Below the pieces are notes generated by a model. It was not told where the DNA came from. It ran no database searches and worked only from the letters and a program-made list of their open reading frames with translations. Made by a program: the position numbers and the translations under genes. From positions 1 to 44,427 of the forward strand of contig CAKTVW010000020.1 of the NCBI GenBank assembly GCA_934630495.1: a stretch of 44,427 nt of DNA, given 5' to 3'. Origin of the DNA: an uncultured Oscillospiraceae bacterium. GTDB lineage: Bacteria > Bacillota > Clostridia > Oscillospirales > Oscillospiraceae. Positions 8,882-16,980 of the stretch are shown here, in pieces. How positions within the stretch are numbered: position 1 is the first letter of the stretch; each line of letters begins with the position of its first letter.

Positions 8882-10228
8882 TCAATGCTTTGCAAGCAGG
8901 AATCTTCTAAAATCATACTTGGAAGGATGCAGCATCTCAAACAAGCGATATTTCAGCACCGTCTCTCGTACGTCCTCGCTGAGTCTCTGTTCACAAAGCT
9001 TTTCAAAATCCGTGATCTCGGAAAAAGCTTCATAAAGCGAAAGCGGCGGACACCAGCGAAAACCGGCGGCCATCACGTCATCCGCCGCCGACGCGTCGCA
9101 GCCCATCTCCGAAGCGGCAAATAAGGAATAAACGATGTAATTCAGCAGTGCATTACAGCAAAGCATCGCCTCGGAAGAACGGTTCTCGACCAATGTTGAG
9201 ATAGCTGTGCGATAGTCGCCGACACGCAGCGCATCTATCATGATCTCGGCAAATGGGAAAGAATAGGCAATTTTTTCGCGATAAGTCTCATGTTCAATAT
9301 CAAAAACCCAATGTGTTTTTTTACCATTGTCCAGTAAAATCGTTTTATAGAAGCCCTCGCCGACCTTCTTACCGTTTTTTCCCTCCGCTACCAGCTTATT
9401 AACAAAATCGGGCAGCGCGAAGGTGCTATGCGCGTAATCGTCGGTATTCGCAAACAGATTGTCAACGATAGCCTTATGGACATCAAGTCCTACAAAATTC
9501 GCCGTTGCAAGCGGCGGCATTGAGCGTCCTGTAAACGCACCGAGCACGGTATCGATATAGTCAATACCGCCGTTGTATTTCAGGCGCTCCGCATTTTGCA
9601 GCGCCTCATTGATAAACTGAAATCCGATACGGTTTCCGAGAAATGCCGGTGTGTCCTTCGTCTGAACGACCGTTCTGTAAAGAATCTTTTGCGCATACTC
9701 TTTCAGCTCAGAGAAAGCCGATGGATCGCCTTCCGAATAGATCGTCGGCGTCATTTCGCAGAGGGTCATCTGATACGGCGGATTAAAAAAATGCATCCCG
9801 TAAAATCTGCTTCTGCATTCTTTCGGATAAAGCTCAGCTAAGACAGTGACCGACAGCCCTGAGGTTCCTGTGCAGACATATTTTCTACCGGTTTTCCCTT
9901 GCAGGCAGGCCGCGATTTTCTCATGAACAGCTTTTTTGACTGTATGATCCTCGGCACACGCTTCAAATATTAAATCGGAACGGTCAACACATTCTTCCAA
10001 GCTTGAGTAGTCGACCGGGATCAAGCGCCCTTTAATGCTGTCTGCGCGCACGGACAGGCAAGCCTTTTCTCGCGCACGGACCGACTTTTCCGCCTCACGG
10101 CTTACCAAATAGACAGCAGCATTTCCAAACGCCGCAAAAATCGCGGATACATTCAGGCCCATTGTCCCGTTAGCTCCGACGACCGTCACCGTATTTATCA
10201 TGTTTTTGAGTTTATTTTCTGATCCCAT
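8882..10228 (-). CDS. 3-hydroxyacyl-CoA dehydrogenase
   Basis: A 448-residue protein with the NAD-binding Rossmann motif VTVVGANGTMGLNVSAI (about residues 14-30) and the catalytic histidine in the GMHFFNPPYQMT stretch near residue 150. The C-terminal helical dimerisation domain starts around TPAFLGNRIGFQFINEALQ. It oxidises 3-hydroxyacyl-CoA to 3-oxoacyl-CoA, or the reverse. It has no enoyl-CoA hydratase domain, so it is not a fused beta-oxidation enzyme, and the C-terminal region is longer than in the 280-residue Hbd form. The start at 10228 is favoured over the internal ATG at residue 10 because GAGAGG stands eight bases before it. It follows a 200-base hairpin-rich gap. Confidence 0.88.
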   Translation of the reverse strand: MGSENKLKNMINTVTVVGANGTMGLNVSAIFAAFGNAAVYLVSREAEKSVRAREKACLSVRADSIKGRLIPVDYSSLEECVDRSDLIFEACAEDHTVKKAVHEKIAACLQGKTGRKYVCTGTSGLSVTVLAELYPKECRSRFYGMHFFNPPYQMTLCEMTPTIYSEGDPSAFSELKEYAQKILYRTVVQTKDTPAFLGNRIGFQFINEALQNAERLKYNGGIDYIDTVLGAFTGRSMPPLATANFVGLDVHKAIVDNLFANTDDYAHSTFALPDFVNKLVAEGKNGKKVGEGFYKTILLDNGKKTHWVFDIEHETYREKIAYSFPFAEIMIDALRVGDYRTAISTLVENRSSEAMLCCNALLNYIVYSLFAASEMGCDASAADDVMAAGFRWCPPLSLYEAFSEITDFEKLCEQRLSEDVRETVLKYRLFEMLHPSKYDFRRFLLAKH

Positions 10229-10277
10229 CAGCAGATCCTCTCAATCAGTGAAAATCGGGGTCGATCATATGTTCTCA

Positions 10278-10426
10278 CTCATGCTAGAATCTGTTAAAAA
10301 GCTTGAAAAGCTTCTTATAGCGCCAAGGGCGCGTCAGATTCTGCATGAGACGGCGCAGCGTGCTTTCGCACGATGCGAGTGTGCGTAGCACACGGGATTC
10401 TTGATTAAATCTTTTAATCAAGAATC
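10278..10426. repeat. Cluster of nested inverted repeats (structured RNA or palindromic repeat element)
   Basis: Almost every base of this gap between two operon genes belongs to a hairpin. A 15-bp stem with one bulged T (10278-10293 with 10335-10349) encloses two smaller hairpins: AAGCTT-GAA-AAGCTT at 10299-10313 and GCGCC-AAG-GGCGC at 10320-10332. Next comes CGTGC-TTTC-GCACG with four flanking pairs at 10354-10377, then GTGTGC-GTA-GCACAC at 10379-10393, and a perfect 14-bp stem with a 3-base loop at 10396-10426. The word AGAATC or its complement occurs in both long stems, so alternative pairing is possible. No T-run follows on the minus strand, so it is not a standard terminator. It could be an mRNA processing or attenuation structure, a small RNA, or a MITE/REP-type repeat. 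Confidence 0.75.
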
Positions 10427-10430
10427 AGTA

Positions 10431-11048
10431 TCAGTCTGCGTGGATAAATTTTGCCGGCAGTCCGTAGTATGTTCCGGCCGTCTCAATGTCGTGCAGCACG
10501 ACAGTGCCTGCCCCAATCATGCAATCGCCGCAAACATGGACATTGTTTTTCACGCAAGCGCCGATACCGACCCATGTGTTCATGCCGATCTCAACCGTTC
10601 CACCCAGCTTCGCACCGACAGAAATATGTGCATAGTCTCCGACAACGTTGTCGTGTTCCACAACGGCGGCTGTGTTAATGATGCAATGACACCCGATCTT
10701 GGCATAGGGGTTGACTACGGCATTGGCCATAATTGCGCTACCCTCGCCGATACATACTCCCGTCTTTGAAATCACCGCAGTCGGGTGGATTGCTGTGTAC
10801 CAGCGTACATGGCCCAAACGTTCGACGATTTTTCTGCGTATCCTTGGGTCACCGATAGCAACGATAAAGGAATGGTCGGACGCGAACGCCGTATAATCCT
10901 CTACCCTTCCCAACAGCTTAATATCGCACGGCGACTCCATGCGCGAGTCATCTAAAAAGCCCTCTAAGACATCACCGGAGGCATTCACGATGTCGGCCAC
11001 TACCCTTCCGTGGCCTCCGGCGCCAATCACGATCACCTTTCTACACAT
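10431..11048 (-). CDS. pglD: PglD/NeuD-like sugar O/N-acetyltransferase (hexapeptide repeat)
   Basis: A 205-residue acetyltransferase of the PglD/NeuD type. The N-terminal nucleotide-sugar domain begins KVIVIGAGGHGRVVADI (residues 4-20). The C-terminal left-handed beta helix is seen from about residue 85 as repeats such as IGEGSAIMANA, VVGDYAHISVGA and IGMNTWVGIGA. The likely catalytic histidine is in VVEHDNVVG (His132), matching the conserved His of PglD. It would acetylate the C4 amino group of UDP-4-amino-4,6-dideoxy-GlcNAc to give UDP-diacetylbacillosamine. It overlaps the PglC-like gene by eight bases and has GGAGGAAG before its ATG. Neighbours of PglC, PglE and PglF type strongly support this substrate, though a related O-acetyl role cannot be excluded. 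Confidence 0.85.
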   Translation of the reverse strand: MCRKVIVIGAGGHGRVVADIVNASGDVLEGFLDDSRMESPCDIKLLGRVEDYTAFASDHSFIVAIGDPRIRRKIVERLGHVRWYTAIHPTAVISKTGVCIGEGSAIMANAVVNPYAKIGCHCIINTAAVVEHDNVVGDYAHISVGAKLGGTVEIGMNTWVGIGACVKNNVHVCGDCMIGAGTVVLHDIETAGTYYGLPAKFIHAD

Positions 11049-11697
11049 TGGAGACTTCCTCCAAACCGGTAAATTCCTCCATTGTGGCAGAGGTTTCGGA
11101 GGAAATGCCGTCGTGCTTTATAAATGCCTTTCCGATCGTCTGAAAAACGATTTTTAGATCGCCGAGAAAGGAAATATGATCTACATACCACACGTCAAGC
11201 GCAAAGCGTTCCTCCCAATTCAAGGCATTTCTGCCGTGGACCTGCGCATAGCCCGAAAGCCCCGGTCGAACCTCGTGTCTTCTGTGCTGAAACGCGTTGT
11301 ACCGGGGCAAGTATTTGACAAGAAGCGGTCGCGGACCGATCACGCTCATATCACCCTTCAGAATATTCACAGCCTCCGGAAGCTCATCGAGCGACGTCGC
11401 ACGCAGGAGCTTTCCAAAGTGTGTCAAGCGTTCTTCATCCGGGAGAAGCGCTCCGTTCTCATCGCGTGCATCCGTCATGGTACGAAATTTATAAAGCTTA
11501 AAGATTTTTTCATTTTTTCCGGGGCGCTCTTGGGAAAACAGTATTGGGCTGCCGAGTTTCACTCTGACAAGGATCGCAAGCAGGCCATACAGCCAACCAA
11601 ACACGATGAGCGCAAGTAATGCGCAGACAATATCAAGCAGACGTTTTATGTATTTTTCATAAAAACCGATTTTTCTTTTAGCGGCCGTCTTTTCCAT
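11041..11697 (-). CDS. pglC: Phosphoglycosyl transferase (PglC-like initiating sugar transferase)
   Basis: A 218-residue monotopic phosphoglycosyl transferase (bacterial sugar transferase family, PF02397). One hydrophobic re-entrant helix lies near residues 17-40 (LDIVCALLALIVFGWLYGLL). The catalytic Asp-Glu pair is in SLDELPEAVNILKGDMSVIG near residue 117, followed by GPRPLL and the PGLSGYAQVHGR motif. It moves a sugar phosphate from UDP-sugar to undecaprenyl phosphate, starting glycan assembly on the membrane. The short length, without the N-terminal membrane domain of WbaP/WcaJ, is the PglC format. GGAGAGAG precedes the ATG. With PglD, E and F types adjacent, diacetylbacillosamine phosphate is the most likely substrate. 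Confidence 0.9.
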   Translation of the reverse strand: MEKTAAKRKIGFYEKYIKRLLDIVCALLALIVFGWLYGLLAILVRVKLGSPILFSQERPGKNEKIFKLYKFRTMTDARDENGALLPDEERLTHFGKLLRATSLDELPEAVNILKGDMSVIGPRPLLVKYLPRYNAFQHRRHEVRPGLSGYAQVHGRNALNWEERFALDVWYVDHISFLGDLKIVFQTIGKAFIKHDGISSETSATMEEFTGLEEVSNV

Positions 11698-11725
11698 TCA
11701 TTCTCTCTCCGCAAAGCGTTATGCT

Positions 11726-12991
11726 CTATGCAAAGCAGTCGCGGACGATCTCGATGATACGATCCTGCTGCTGCGCCGTCATTTTATTATCACTGGGCAG
11801 GCAAAGCCCTCTGTGGAAAATGTCCATACCGACATCCAGCGGCTTTCCGTCCTTTCCAACACTGCCGCCCGAAATATAGGCGTTGGTCTTTGCACGGCCG
11901 CTTCCCTCGCGCGTGACAAAACCGTTCATGCGGTAGATGGGCTGCATATGCATCGGCTTCCAGATCGGTCTGCCTTCCGCATTGAAACGAGCAAGCGTCT
12001 CCAGAATTTCCGTCGGGCAGGACTTGCCCGTCTCCGGCGTATAGAGCGCTTCGCATTCGCTGCGTACCTGTCGGCACATTGCCTCCCGGTCGATAAGCAG
12101 GCACGAAAGCCAGAAGTTCGGGACCGAATTACGCGCGTCATAGGGATTCATCGACACAGGCAGGTCCTTGAAGCCGTCGCGGTACCGTTCGTAGATCGCA
12201 CGCTTTTGCGCAATATGCTCCTCAAGATGCGGGAACTGCCCGCGGACCACACCGGCGATCACATTGCTCATGCGGTAGTTGTAGCCAAGCTCTTCATGCT
12301 GATACCACGGCGCATTCTCGCGGCTCTGTGTGGACCATTTACGGACCTGATTTGCCGTTTCCTCGCTGTCGGTCAGCAGCATTCCGCCGGAAGAGCCGGT
12401 GATGATCTTATTTCCGTTGAAGCTGATGCAGCCGAAGTCTCCGAAGGTGCCGGTCTGACGTCCCCGATAGCTCGCACCGAGAGATTCCGCCGCGTCCTCA
12501 ACGATCACCGCATTGTGCTTCTCAGCGATTGCGCGGATCTCGTCGATCTTGCCCGGCGTACCGTAGAGGTGTGCAACGACAATATGCCGCACCTCCGGAT
12601 AAAGTGCAAAAGCGCGCTCCAAGGCCGCCGGGTCCATATTCCAGGTATCGTACTCCGTATCGATAAACACCGGAATGCCGCCCTCATAAACGACGGGGTT
12701 AACAGTAGCGTCAAATGTCATATCCGAGCAGAACACGCGCATACCCGGCCGCACACCGGCAAGCTTTACGGCAAGGTGAAGCGCCGCCGTTCCGGCTGAC
12801 AGCGCGACCGCGTATTTGCAGCCGAGCTTTTCGCAGGCCAGTCGTTCCGCCTCATTGATGTTTTCTCCGACCGTAGACATCCAGTTCGTCTGATAGGCCT
12901 CTGTGATGTACTTCAATTCTTCTCCGTGCATCGTAGGGCTGGAAAGCCAGACCTTTGACGCAAACGGTTCAACCGCCGATTCTCTAAACAT
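11726..12991 (-). CDS. pglE: DegT/DnrJ/EryC1/StrS aminotransferase (PglE-like)
   Basis: A 421-residue PLP-dependent sugar aminotransferase. The PLP lysine is in ISFNGNKIITGSSGGM (Lys195), and the phosphate/ring contacts are seen in ALSAGTAALHLA near residue 63 and VEDAAESLGASY near residue 164. The opening KVWLSSPTMHGEELKYI is typical of PglE-like members. It would convert the 4-keto sugar made by the PglF-like dehydratase to the 4-amino sugar using glutamate. The 37-base gap to the dehydratase gene and the shared direction indicate one operon. Start: GGTGAGAG ends four bases before the ATG. The family is certain, the exact amino sugar is inferred from context. Confidence 0.9.
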   Translation of the reverse strand: MFRESAVEPFASKVWLSSPTMHGEELKYITEAYQTNWMSTVGENINEAERLACEKLGCKYAVALSAGTAALHLAVKLAGVRPGMRVFCSDMTFDATVNPVVYEGGIPVFIDTEYDTWNMDPAALERAFALYPEVRHIVVAHLYGTPGKIDEIRAIAEKHNAVIVEDAAESLGASYRGRQTGTFGDFGCISFNGNKIITGSSGGMLLTDSEETANQVRKWSTQSRENAPWYQHEELGYNYRMSNVIAGVVRGQFPHLEEHIAQKRAIYERYRDGFKDLPVSMNPYDARNSVPNFWLSCLLIDREAMCRQVRSECEALYTPETGKSCPTEILETLARFNAEGRPIWKPMHMQPIYRMNGFVTREGSGRAKTNAYISGGSVGKDGKPLDVGMDIFHRGLCLPSDNKMTAQQQDRIIEIVRDCFA

Positions 12992-13027
12992 TTTGCTCTC
13001 TCACCTTAATTGTCTCATTTATAATTG

Positions 13028-14926
13028 TCATGCTCTTTCGCGGGAAGCCGCCGCTGCCGGCTGTTTACTGATCGGCAGGCGGTAGGTCTTGACGACCGAG
13101 GCAATGATCTGACGGATATCGTCGGAATTTTCCTCACAGGCGGCATGAAGCTGCTCAAGCTGACGCAGGAACTCCGTTTCGTCGATCTCCAAGGGCTTGC
13201 CGATATGGATGAGGTTGTTTGCAGTCGCCCGAAGTCCCTCCTCGTCCATCAGCATTTCTTCAAAGAGCTTCTCGCCGGGGCGAAGGCCGGTATATTTGAC
13301 CTCGATATCCACATCCGGCGTAAAACCGGAAAGACGGATCAGGTTCCTCGCCAGATCGTCGATCCGGACAGGCTCGCCCATATCCAGAACGAAAATTTCG
13401 CCGCGATTCGCGTAGGCGCCCGCCTGAAGGACAAGCGACACCGCCTCGGGAATTGTCATAAAATAGCGGATGATGTCCGGGTGCGTGACCGTGACCGGAC
13501 CGCCCTCGGCGATCTGCTCCTTAAAGAGCGGAATCACGCTGCCGTTGCTGCCCAGCACATTGCCGAAGCGAACGGCGACGAACTTGGTCTTCGAGCGGTT
13601 TGCCATCATCTGGACGATCATTTCACAGATCCGTTTCGACGCACCCATGACATTCGTCGGGTTAACCGCTTTATCCGTAGAGATCAGCACAAAGGTATTC
13701 GTGCCGAATTTATCCGCAGCCTGAGCGACATGGTAGGTGCCGAATACGTTGTTTTTGATCGCCTCGTTCGGGCTGTCCTCCATCAGCGGCACATGCTTAT
13801 GCGCGGCCGCATGGAATACGATCTCCGGGCGGTAGGTCCGGAACACCAGCTCGACGCGCTCCGTATCGCGGACCGAGCCGATCAGCGTCACCAAGTCCAA
13901 TTCCGGACAGGAGCGGCGCAGCTCCTGCTGAATTTCATAGGCATTGTTTTCGTAAATATCAAAAATAATCAGGCGCTTGGGGCTGTGCTGTGCGATCTGA
14001 CGGCAAAGCTCGCTGCCGATCGAGCCGCCGCCTCCGGTCACCAAAACGGTCTTGTCCTGCAGATATCCCGCGATCTGGCTCAGATCGACCTTGACGCTGT
14101 CGCGGCCGAGCAGATCAAGCACATCCACATCGCGGATCTTCTGGACCTTGACCTCGCCGTTTGCAAGCTGATAAATGCCGGGCAGCATCTTGAGCTTGCA
14201 GCCCGTCTGCTGGCAGATATTCAGGATCGCCTTGCGCTCTTTTACGTCGGCCGTCGGGATCGCAAAGACGATCTCCTCGACCTTGTAGTCCTTCGCCGCC
14301 TTCAGAATATCGGCTCTTGTACCGACGATCTTGACATTGTGAAGATATCTGCCGCTCTTTTTCGGGTCGTCGTCGATAATGCAAACGACCTGATTCTGGG
14401 AATTTTCACTGGCCTGAAACTCTCTCAGCACCAGCATACCGCCGCTTCCGGCACCGATCAGCATGGTGCGTTTGGTCGTTTGATTGCTGCGGTGTCGGCG
14501 TACTCCGCTCCGAAACAGTCGATAGGAAAAGCGCACAGCTACCACCAGCAAGCTTAAAAAGAAGCCGAACAGGATCGGAAAGCTTAACGGCAGGTCAAGG
14601 AACCCAAACACGATCGCCGCAAGCTGCAAAAGCGCTATCAAAACCACCGCAAACACAATATGCAGCAATTCGTCAATGCTCGCAAACTCCCAAAGGCTGT
14701 TGTACAGCTTTGACGGGATAAACGCCAAAACCGTCACCGCGCAAAAAATCGGAATATAGAGATAAAGATTATCCATAAATCCGCTTTTCCGCAACAGCTC
14801 CATGCTCAGGTCAAGACGCACAAAGAGTGCCAAAAACGTTGCAGCCGTAACCGCAAGAATATCCATCAAAACCAAGAATGCGACGCGGCTCTGTTTAACA
14901 AGTGCATCGCTGCAATTCCTTTTCAC
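13028..14926 (-). CDS. pglF: Membrane-bound UDP-GlcNAc C6 4,6-dehydratase (PglF/CapD-like)
   Basis: About 632 residues. Four membrane spans fill the first 130 residues (for example LVLMDILAVTAATFLALFVR). A CoA-binding-like Rossmann domain follows (MLIGAGSGGMLVLREF), then the extended SDR catalytic domain with VLVTGGGGSIGSELCRQIA in mid-protein. The catalytic STDKAVNPTNVMGASKR stretch holds the TDK triad and the Met-x3-Lys that replaces Tyr-x3-Lys in this group. It makes UDP-4-keto-6-deoxy-GlcNAc, the first step to bacillosamine. I place the start at a GTG (14926) with AGAGG eight bases upstream, rather than at the in-frame TTG at 14968 that overlaps the previous stop but has no ribosome-binding site. 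Confidence 0.92.
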   Translation of the reverse strand: MKRNCSDALVKQSRVAFLVLMDILAVTAATFLALFVRLDLSMELLRKSGFMDNLYLYIPIFCAVTVLAFIPSKLYNSLWEFASIDELLHIVFAVVLIALLQLAAIVFGFLDLPLSFPILFGFFLSLLVVAVRFSYRLFRSGVRRHRSNQTTKRTMLIGAGSGGMLVLREFQASENSQNQVVCIIDDDPKKSGRYLHNVKIVGTRADILKAAKDYKVEEIVFAIPTADVKERKAILNICQQTGCKLKMLPGIYQLANGEVKVQKIRDVDVLDLLGRDSVKVDLSQIAGYLQDKTVLVTGGGGSIGSELCRQIAQHSPKRLIIFDIYENNAYEIQQELRRSCPELDLVTLIGSVRDTERVELVFRTYRPEIVFHAAAHKHVPLMEDSPNEAIKNNVFGTYHVAQAADKFGTNTFVLISTDKAVNPTNVMGASKRICEMIVQMMANRSKTKFVAVRFGNVLGSNGSVIPLFKEQIAEGGPVTVTHPDIIRYFMTIPEAVSLVLQAGAYANRGEIFVLDMGEPVRIDDLARNLIRLSGFTPDVDIEVKYTGLRPGEKLFEEMLMDEEGLRATANNLIHIGKPLEIDETEFLRQLEQLHAACEENSDDIRQIIASVVKTYRLPISKQPAAAASRERA

Positions 14927-14964
14927 GTTGCTTTCCTCTCTCTTATACGGCTCTTTGCCGGTTT

Positions 14965-16104
14965 TCAAGAAATACGGGTATCTTTGACCTTTGTAAATTC
15001 TCTTACGATCGCCTTCGGCCTTCTAAACAAGGTTCGAAAGCCTCTCGCGGTCCAACAGAACGGCAGTAAGACCGGCATTCTTTTTAGTACCGGATACATT
15101 TCTTTCATCACATAGCAGCTCGGGAAAACGACAGAAAGAAAATATCTGCATTTTGACTGCCGTTCCGACAGGCCGTGCTCCATCATCTGCTTGACTGCCA
15201 ATTTTGTATGAGAGCCGCTCACGCCGTATGTGGCGCTGTTCACGATAAATTCCATCATTTCCACAGCCCCGGCGGACAATTCTGTCTCCGAATTTCCAAA
15301 CCACGCTTCGGCTAACTCCGTAATATTATTTGCAAACTCAGCGATCCCCGCTTTTTTCAATTCTCTTTGGAGATAACCTCTGTGAGTCGACAGATCAGGA
15401 TGTGCACCTTGGAACACAAAAATATCGAGCACGGAACGTATACCCGTTCCGTAGTAAAAGTAGTGTTTTGCCGCATGGCCGATCAGGAAAATCAGTTCAT
15501 CCTCCGGCGAGAAGCAGTATTCCGTTCCGTTTTTCGGTGCAATCGCGCGTTTCCACGCATCGGAGAAATAGCGGCTGATCTCATGATCGCGCGACATAAG
15601 CTCCCAGTGCAGCTCAACGGAGGTGTACGGTGCCTTGAAGTATTCAAAGTGATTTGCGCCTTTTTCGCGAAGGACAAATCCGTTTGCCGTCAGAACGTCT
15701 CCGGCGGCATCCATGCTTTCCGGCCGAACAAGGATATCCAGATCCGCCATTTCCCGCAGCTCCGGGTGAGGATAGAGCGGACGTATATGGCCGCCTTTCA
15801 GGACCATGAAATCGATCTTTTCGTTGCCCAAGGCGCGGCGTAGCAGCTCCAGATTATCCATCTGGTTAAAAGATTTGACCAGATTTTGGGCACGATAGAT
15901 GCTCCAGTTTGCTATTTCGGCTTCACTGATGATCCCGTTGTCGTACATCGTCTGCACGGCAAGTAAAAAAACGTCATGTCGTTTGGCCAGTTGGAGCAGG
16001 CTCTCCAATTCGACATTCTCGGGCAGCGGTTTGGGCCGCTCTTGGCTTAAACTGCAGCGCAGCAGCTCAAGCAGATATGTTATTTCCGGTTTATACTGTA
16101 TCAC
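14965..16104 (-). CDS. Nucleotidyltransferase family protein (PF14907-like)
   Basis: A protein of about 379 residues with the nucleotidyltransferase-fold core IDFMVLKGGHIRPLYPHPEL followed by MADLDILVRPES, giving the K-G and D-x-D residues typical of the uncharacterised NTP_transf_5 family. In some lasso-peptide clusters a member of this family sits beside an HPr-kinase-like enzyme and a PqqD-like protein. The same partners are found just upstream here. Start choice is uncertain: a GTG at 16104 has GGAG nine bases upstream, while ATGs at 16155 and 16254 lack a visible ribosome-binding site and the latter overlaps the peptidase gene by 56 bases. The true substrate is unknown. Confidence 0.75.
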   Translation of the reverse strand: MIQYKPEITYLLELLRCSLSQERPKPLPENVELESLLQLAKRHDVFLLAVQTMYDNGIISEAEIANWSIYRAQNLVKSFNQMDNLELLRRALGNEKIDFMVLKGGHIRPLYPHPELREMADLDILVRPESMDAAGDVLTANGFVLREKGANHFEYFKAPYTSVELHWELMSRDHEISRYFSDAWKRAIAPKNGTEYCFSPEDELIFLIGHAAKHYFYYGTGIRSVLDIFVFQGAHPDLSTHRGYLQRELKKAGIAEFANNITELAEAWFGNSETELSAGAVEMMEFIVNSATYGVSGSHTKLAVKQMMEHGLSERQSKCRYFLSVVFPSCYVMKEMYPVLKRMPVLLPFCWTARGFRTLFRRPKAIVREFTKVKDTRIS

Positions 16105-16198
16105 GTTGGCATTCTCCAATCTATGGCAGGAAGCCTCTGACTCAGTCGGCGTCATTATGCCAAATATCGTCGAATCCGGCCTCTCAAGCTGAGAATCA

Positions 16199-16720
16199 TC
16201 AATGAGGTAATTGCTTTTTTCTGAGAATTTGCTTCGCCGCAAGGCGATATCCATCGAGCCAAAAGAAAAACGGTCTTGCCTTCAGCAGCCATGTCCAAAC
16301 CGTGCGGTAAACACGGTAGAGCACATTGCGGTTGGTGAGCTTTTTCCCCTTCCGCACAAAGGCCGTAGCAAGCGCGACGAGCTGCTCCTGTCGGATCCCA
16401 TGCTCCTTCTGCCACTGGTGATCGCCGCACATGGTATAGGTGCCGTCCTTTTCCGTTTTCACGATCCGGTGCAGCACAAAAGCGCCGTCCGTTCTCCGAT
16501 AAAGCGGAAGATCGTTCTTTTTCAGTCTTCCCGGAATGGGAGAAAGCGTGACCTGATCGCGGCCGCCGAGAATAAACGGATACATGCTGCTTCCGGTGAT
16601 CGTAAGCGTAAAGGTGCCGCCGCTCTGCAAGACCTCTTGGATCAGAGGGTACAGCTCCGAAAGATTCACGCTTTTCGTGGTGCGGGTCAGCTCGGGGGCG
16701 CGAAGCTCCTGCTTACTCAA
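16199..16720 (-). CDS. S24/S26 family serine peptidase (signal-peptidase-like)
   Basis: About 173 residues. The catalytic serine is in LTITGSSMYPFILGGRDQV and the second box reads FVLHRIVKTEKDG, with histidine where bacterial signal peptidase I has lysine. This His form is typical of SipW/ER-type peptidases. CGDHQWQKEHGI supplies a later conserved aspartate. It lacks the N-terminal membrane anchor expected of a true signal peptidase, so it may cut a cytoplasmic or membrane-proximal substrate. The open frame extends upstream to 16792 inside the PqqD-like gene. A TTG at 16720, overlapping that gene's stop, is the likely start; a GTG about 15 codons later is the alternative. Substrate is unknown. 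Confidence 0.75.
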   Translation of the reverse strand: MSKQELRAPELTRTTKSVNLSELYPLIQEVLQSGGTFTLTITGSSMYPFILGGRDQVTLSPIPGRLKKNDLPLYRRTDGAFVLHRIVKTEKDGTYTMCGDHQWQKEHGIRQEQLVALATAFVRKGKKLTNRNVLYRVYRTVWTWLLKARPFFFWLDGYRLAAKQILRKKQLPH

Positions 16721-16976
16721 GACACCCTGCCTCGTCGAGCTTCTTGATGAAATCCGCCGCACAGGACCGCGCGGTCGGCTCGTCGACGTCATACTCGCGC
16801 AGGAGCGCGGCGGTCAGGCCGTCGGTGTCGGAGCCGTTTGCAAGCTCCTTCCAGAGAAACGCGCCGGAGTCGTTGAGCGTAATCATGCCGTTAAAATCCA
16901 CGCTGGCAGCGCCCACCGGCACTACGATGTTAGAGCCTGCGATCGAGCGCAGGACAAAGCCTTCCTTAATTTTCAT
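16713..16976 (-). CDS. PqqD family protein
   Basis: An 87-residue protein of the PqqD fold (PF05402). It opens MKIKEGFVLRSIAGSNIVVP, followed by ASVDFNGMITLNDSGAFLW and a helical tail with the V-D-x2-T-A pattern near residues 65-70. PqqD proteins bind the leader of a ribosomal peptide and deliver it to modifying enzymes. No obvious precursor peptide gene is seen between 14.9 and 17.8 kb, so its client is unknown. The start lies four bases after the kinase-like gene, whose terminal codons supply a GGAAG ribosome-binding site. The stop overlaps the likely start of the peptidase gene, implying coupled translation of the cassette. Confidence 0.85.
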   Translation of the reverse strand: MKIKEGFVLRSIAGSNIVVPVGAASVDFNGMITLNDSGAFLWKELANGSDTDGLTAALLREYDVDEPTARSCAADFIKKLDEAGCLE

Positions 16977-16980
16977 TTCG

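Noticed and set aside
13025..14557. 510-codon open frame on the plus strand
   Set aside because: Antisense to the PglF-like gene, which has clear motifs and a strong ribosome-binding site.
16199..16254. Small precursor peptide gene for the PqqD cassette
   Set aside because: The gap between the peptidase stop and the preferred nucleotidyltransferase start shows no short frame with a ribosome-binding site; the only open frame there is the extension of the nucleotidyltransferase itself.
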